A stretch of 64,000 nt of DNA, taken from assembly GCA_017656345.1 (NCBI GenBank), contig JACDNZ010000002.1, positions 1-64,000 on the forward strand. The letters are read 5' to 3'. A model generated the notes under the pieces. The model was not told the origin of the DNA. It worked only from the letters and a program-made list of their open reading frames with translations, and did no database searches. Source of the DNA: Thermosipho sp. (in: thermotogales) (GTDB lineage Bacteria; Thermotogota; Thermotogae; Thermotogales; Fervidobacteriaceae). Below, piece after piece: positions 61,365 through 64,000 of the stretch (position 1 is the stretch's first letter; each line of letters starts with the position of its first letter). A program made the translations under genes and the position numbers.

Positions 61365-62591
61365 TTACTCATACCTCCCAATCACCACACATGCATTATG
61401 TCCACCAAAACCAAAGGAATTTTTTACAAAATTTCTTATTGTAGCATCCTGCGTTTCTCTCACCAAATTAAGTTTTGAAGAAATTTCATCCGGTTTTTCT
61501 AGATTAGGCATTCCATGTACAAATCCTTTGTTCATCTCTATTAATGCTGCTATAGTCTCAACCACTCCTGCAGCACCTAATAAATGTCCTGTAAGAGATT
61601 TTGTTGAATTTACATACACATTTCTGTCACCAAAAACATTAATTATTGCTTTTGCTTCAAGCTCATCACCAACTGGCGTACTTGTAGCATGACAGCTAAC
61701 CAAATCAATATCATCTGGTGTCAAATTAGCATCCTTTAACGCCAGTTTCATTACATTTGTTGAGCCTTTCGCTTCTGGATCAGGAGCGCTAAAATGATAA
61801 GCATCATCATTCATTCCAAAACCTTTTATTTCCCCGTAAATTACTGCTCCTCTTTTTTTCGCATGTTCTTCAGTTTCTAGAATTAAAGCTCCTCCACCTT
61901 CAGCCATTACAAACCCATCTCTTTCCACATCAAATGGTCTTGAAGCTTTTTCAGGTTCTGAATTTCTAGTTGAAAGAGCTCTCATTGAAGCAAATCCAGA
62001 AATTGGAAGTGGAGCAATTGTTGCTTCACTACCACCAACTATTGCTATATCGGCATAACCGTGTCTTATTAACATTGTACCAATTGCCATTGCATGAACA
62101 GAACTTGCACAAGCGCTAACCGGTGTAAAGTTAGGACCTTTTAATCCATATACCATCGAAACTACACCACTTGCCATATTTGCAAGTAACATCGGAATCA
62201 TAAAAGGACTTACTCTGGATGCACCTTTTTCTTTGAAAACCTCATTTTGCTCATCTAAAGTTAAAAAACCACCCATTCCACTAGCAATTATTACTGCAAC
62301 TCTATCTTCTATACCTTCAAAATTTATTCCTGAACTTTCAACAGCTTCTTTCACAGCCACTAATGCAAATTGCGCATATCTGTCAATTCTTTTCGAAAGC
62401 TTCCTATCTATATATAAAGTCGGATCAAAATTTTTCACTTCGCCTGCAATCTGAACAGGTAAATTACCAGGATCGAAACTTGTAATTTTATCAATTCCTA
62501 TTTTCATATTAATTAACGATTTTTCATATTCATCCACATTTTTTGCAAGAGGATTAATCGTTCCCATTCCAGTAATAACAACTCTTCTCAT
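61365..62591 (-). CDS. fabF: Beta-ketoacyl-ACP synthase II
   Basis: A 408-residue condensing enzyme. The active-site cysteine is in TPVSACASSVHAMAIG and the two histidines in VSCHATSTPVGD and KSLTGHLLGAAGVVE. The C-terminal NSFGFGGHNACVV is typical. The track start at 62618 precedes the ribosome-binding site; the ATG at 62591 follows GGGGGTGAAG. First gene of the fab operon; fabH and acpP are not in the window. Confidence 0.96.
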   Translation of the reverse strand: MRRVVITGMGTINPLAKNVDEYEKSLINMKIGIDKITSFDPGNLPVQIAGEVKNFDPTLYIDRKLSKRIDRYAQFALVAVKEAVESSGINFEGIEDRVAVIIASGMGGFLTLDEQNEVFKEKGASRVSPFMIPMLLANMASGVVSMVYGLKGPNFTPVSACASSVHAMAIGTMLIRHGYADIAIVGGSEATIAPLPISGFASMRALSTRNSEPEKASRPFDVERDGFVMAEGGGALILETEEHAKKRGAVIYGEIKGFGMNDDAYHFSAPDPEAKGSTNVMKLALKDANLTPDDIDLVSCHATSTPVGDELEAKAIINVFGDRNVYVNSTKSLTGHLLGAAGVVETIAALIEMNKGFVHGMPNLEKPDEISSKLNLVRETQDATIRNFVKNSFGFGGHNACVVIGRYE

Positions 62592-62622
62592 CTCTTCACC
62601 CCCAACATTTTTTATCAAAAAA

Positions 62623-62651
62623 ATTATATCAATTTAACTTTTTTAAGTCAA
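62623..62651 (-). promoter_or_regulatory. Promoter of the fab operon
   Basis: The minus strand reads TTGACT, 17 bases, TATAAT, a near-consensus promoter. The -35 box is part of an imperfect inverted repeat (TTGACTT and AAGTTAA around AAAA) that could be an operator. Confidence 0.75.
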
Positions 62652-62816
62652 GTAAACTTTTTGAACATAGAAAACATCAAGTTCTACACTGCATTTATTT
62701 ACAATGTTCAAAAAGTTATAACTTCAATATTATCACAATCTTATTCAAAAAAAGAAAACACAAAACCACCTTTTTGTATATTAGAACTCCCTTTTCTTTA
62801 TTTTCATATCTCCTAC

Positions 62817-62847
62817 TTCAGAGTTGATTCTCACTGGTATAATACCA
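62817..62847 (+). promoter_or_regulatory. Promoter and palindromic operator candidate of the beta-glucosidase gene
   Basis: TTCAGA and extended -10 TGGTATAAT are separated by 15 bases. The -10 is embedded in TGGTATAATACCA (62835-62847), a perfect 6-bp inverted repeat with one central base, suggesting repressor binding. Confidence 0.5.
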
Positions 62848-62912
62848 CACAACTAAAACAAAATCATTATGTTAGAATAATTATATAGTTAAGAAAAAAG
62901 GAGGGAAATTTC

Positions 62913-64000
62913 ATGCAAATTAGAAGAAAAGATTTTCCAGAAAATTTTATTTTTGGTACAGCAACTTCTGCATATCAAATAGAGGGCGCTGTGAATGAAG
63001 ATGGGAGAGAGCCTTCAATATGGGACACGTTTTCTCATACTCCAGGAAAAACTAAAAACTCTGAAAACGGTGATATTGCATGTGACCACTATCATAAATA
63101 CAAAGAAGATATTCAATTAATGAAAGAAATTGGTTTTGATGCATACAGATTCTCAATTTCATGGCCAAGAGTTATGAAACAGGGGAAAATAAAAAATGAA
63201 AAGGGGCTTGACTTTTATAACCGACTTGTTGATGCATTACTTGAAAATGGCATTACCCCATTTGTTACACTATATCATTGGGATTTACCACAAAGTCTTC
63301 ATGAAAAAGGTGGATGGTTGAATCCTGATATGGCATTATATTTTCAAGATTATGCAGCTTTAATGTTCGAAACTCTTGGAGATAGAATAAAATTCTGGAT
63401 AACACTCAACGAACCCTGGTGTTCAGCTTTCCTAGGTTATTTTCTTGGAATTCATGCTCCAGGACACAACAATTTAGAAGAAGCATTTACGGTAGCACAT
63501 ACTCTTTTAAGAGCACATGGATATGCTGTAAAAGTGTTCAGAGAATTAATTAAAGATGGAAAAATAGGTTTAACAAATGTAGTAACTAAAATTGAACCTG
63601 CTAACGAAACTGATGAAGACTTCCAAGCAGCTATAATTGTTGATGAATTAATAAATGGTTGGTTCCATGATCCTGTTATATTCGGAAGATATCCTGATAC
63701 TGCAAAAGGACTTCTAAAACAAATAGGAGTCAATATAAACGAAGACGAAATGGATATAATCTCAGAACCAATAGATTTCTTTGGTGTAAATTACTATACA
63801 AGGCAATTAATTGCTTATGACCCTCAAAATCAATTAATGTATAAAAATGTTGAAGGGCCTCTACCGAAGACAGAAATGGGATGGGAAATTTATCCGGAAG
63901 GATTATACGATGTATTGAAAAAATTACATCAACGCTATTCCATACCACTTTATGTTACAGAAAATGGAATGGCTGGTCCAGATAAATTAGAAAATGGAAT
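62913..64000 (+). CDS. bglA: Family 1 beta-glucosidase (3' end outside the window)
   Basis: The first 362 or so residues are visible; the frame runs off the right edge and is therefore absent from the track. FPENFIFGTATSAYQIEGAVNEDGR is the GH1 N-terminal signature, the acid/base glutamate is in WITLNEPWCSAFLGY, and the nucleophile is in YVTENGMAG. The usual length is about 440 residues. No signal peptide is present, so it cleaves imported beta-glucosides such as cellobiose. The ATG has AAGGAGGG at good spacing. It is divergent from the fab operon. Confidence 0.95.
   Translation, partial: MQIRRKDFPENFIFGTATSAYQIEGAVNEDGREPSIWDTFSHTPGKTKNSENGDIACDHYHKYKEDIQLMKEIGFDAYRFSISWPRVMKQGKIKNEKGLDFYNRLVDALLENGITPFVTLYHWDLPQSLHEKGGWLNPDMALYFQDYAALMFETLGDRIKFWITLNEPWCSAFLGYFLGIHAPGHNNLEEAFTVAHTLLRAHGYAVKVFRELIKDGKIGLTNVVTKIEPANETDEDFQAAIIVDELINGWFHDPVIFGRYPDTAKGLLKQIGVNINEDEMDIISEPIDFFGVNYYTRQLIAYDPQNQLMYKNVEGPLPKTEMGWEIYPEGLYDVLKKLHQRYSIPLYVTENGMAGPDKLENG

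Larger units (their letters stand above)
62592..62912. other. 321-nt divergent intergenic region
   Basis: This region lies between fabF (minus) and the beta-glucosidase gene (plus). It contains the fab promoter with an overlapping inverted repeat, and the bgl promoter with a palindrome over its -10. A 75-codon track ORF inside it lacks a ribosome-binding site and crosses both promoters, so it is not counted as a gene. Confidence 0.6.

Noticed and set aside
62661-62888. 75-codon ORF in the fab-bgl intergenic region
   Set aside because: It covers both divergent promoters and the palindrome, and lacks a ribosome-binding site.
1-64000. tRNA genes, CRISPR arrays, insertion sequences or prophage
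   Set aside because: No cloverleaf sequences with a GTTCGA arm, no regularly spaced repeats, and no transposase, integrase or phage genes were seen on either strand.

Overview
The window is a gene-dense, AT-rich stretch of a bacterial chromosome. Gene content and protein style point to the Thermotogales. The hydrogenase-maturation cluster has the order TM1266-like regulator, hydG, small unknown ORF, hydE; the 6-phosphofructokinase, lactate dehydrogenase and A-type flavoprotein look like Thermotoga proteins; and binding-protein-dependent sugar transporters are abundant. The low GC and lysine-rich proteins fit Thermosipho best. That is inference from remembered family sequences, not from a search. 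I saw no tRNA, rRNA, insertion sequence, prophage or CRISPR array.

Layout. 1-2.3 kb: a split ABC exporter (cut by the left edge) and a ParB-like protein. 2.4-7.7 kb: an AraC-GGDEF fusion, a methyltransferase, L-lactate dehydrogenase, a response regulator with an HD-GYP domain, and RmuC. 7.9-14 kb: an AlkD-like repair protein, a three-gene sugar ABC importer and an orphan family 5 binding protein. 14-19 kb: glutamine synthetase, a large exported beta-propeller protein and a K+ channel. 19-22 kb: a tightly overlapping string rpmH-rnpA-yidD-yidC-jag-cupin-K+ channel (minus strand). rpmH is too short for the ORF track and was found by reading the sequence. 22-25.7 kb: a periplasmic binding-like protein paired with a membrane HD-GYP protein, and an A-type flavoprotein. 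25.9-45 kb: fifteen minus-strand genes with almost no space between them (Fe-S protein, dprA, panC, GH31 glucosidase, pnp, M16 peptidase, hslU, two unusual sugar permeases, transaldolase, aspS, cmk, ispH, rpsA, der). 45-50 kb: plus-strand murJ, birA, PP-loop protein, rnc, a small ORF and an AEC transporter. 50-55 kb: [FeFe] hydrogenase and its maturation operon. 55-57.3 kb: pfkA and an amidohydrolase. 57.5-58.5 kb: a CYTH protein and a membrane protein. 58.6-62.6 kb: fabF-fabZ-fabK-bioY-fabD. 62.9 kb to the end: a GH1 beta-glucosidase cut by the right edge.

The genes describe a fermentative thermophile. Sugars enter through ABC importers and are hydrolysed by GH1 and GH31 enzymes, glycolysis runs through PfkA, and electrons leave as lactate or H2. 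Oxygen is scavenged by the flavoprotein. c-di-GMP signalling is prominent, with one cyclase and two HD-GYP proteins.

The most interesting signal is a roughly 110-nt leader before the hydrogenase maturation operon. One C-rich segment there can pair either with an upstream strand (long stem) or with the Shine-Dalgarno sequence, which is the layout of a translational RNA switch. Other notable items are a 13-bp perfect inverted repeat inside the K+ channel gene, an 88-nt overlap between a PP-loop gene and rnc, a MalG-type permease with a very large insertion, and the exported propeller protein. Many track starts were moved to an internal ATG/GTG/TTG with a better ribosome-binding site; each case is stated.
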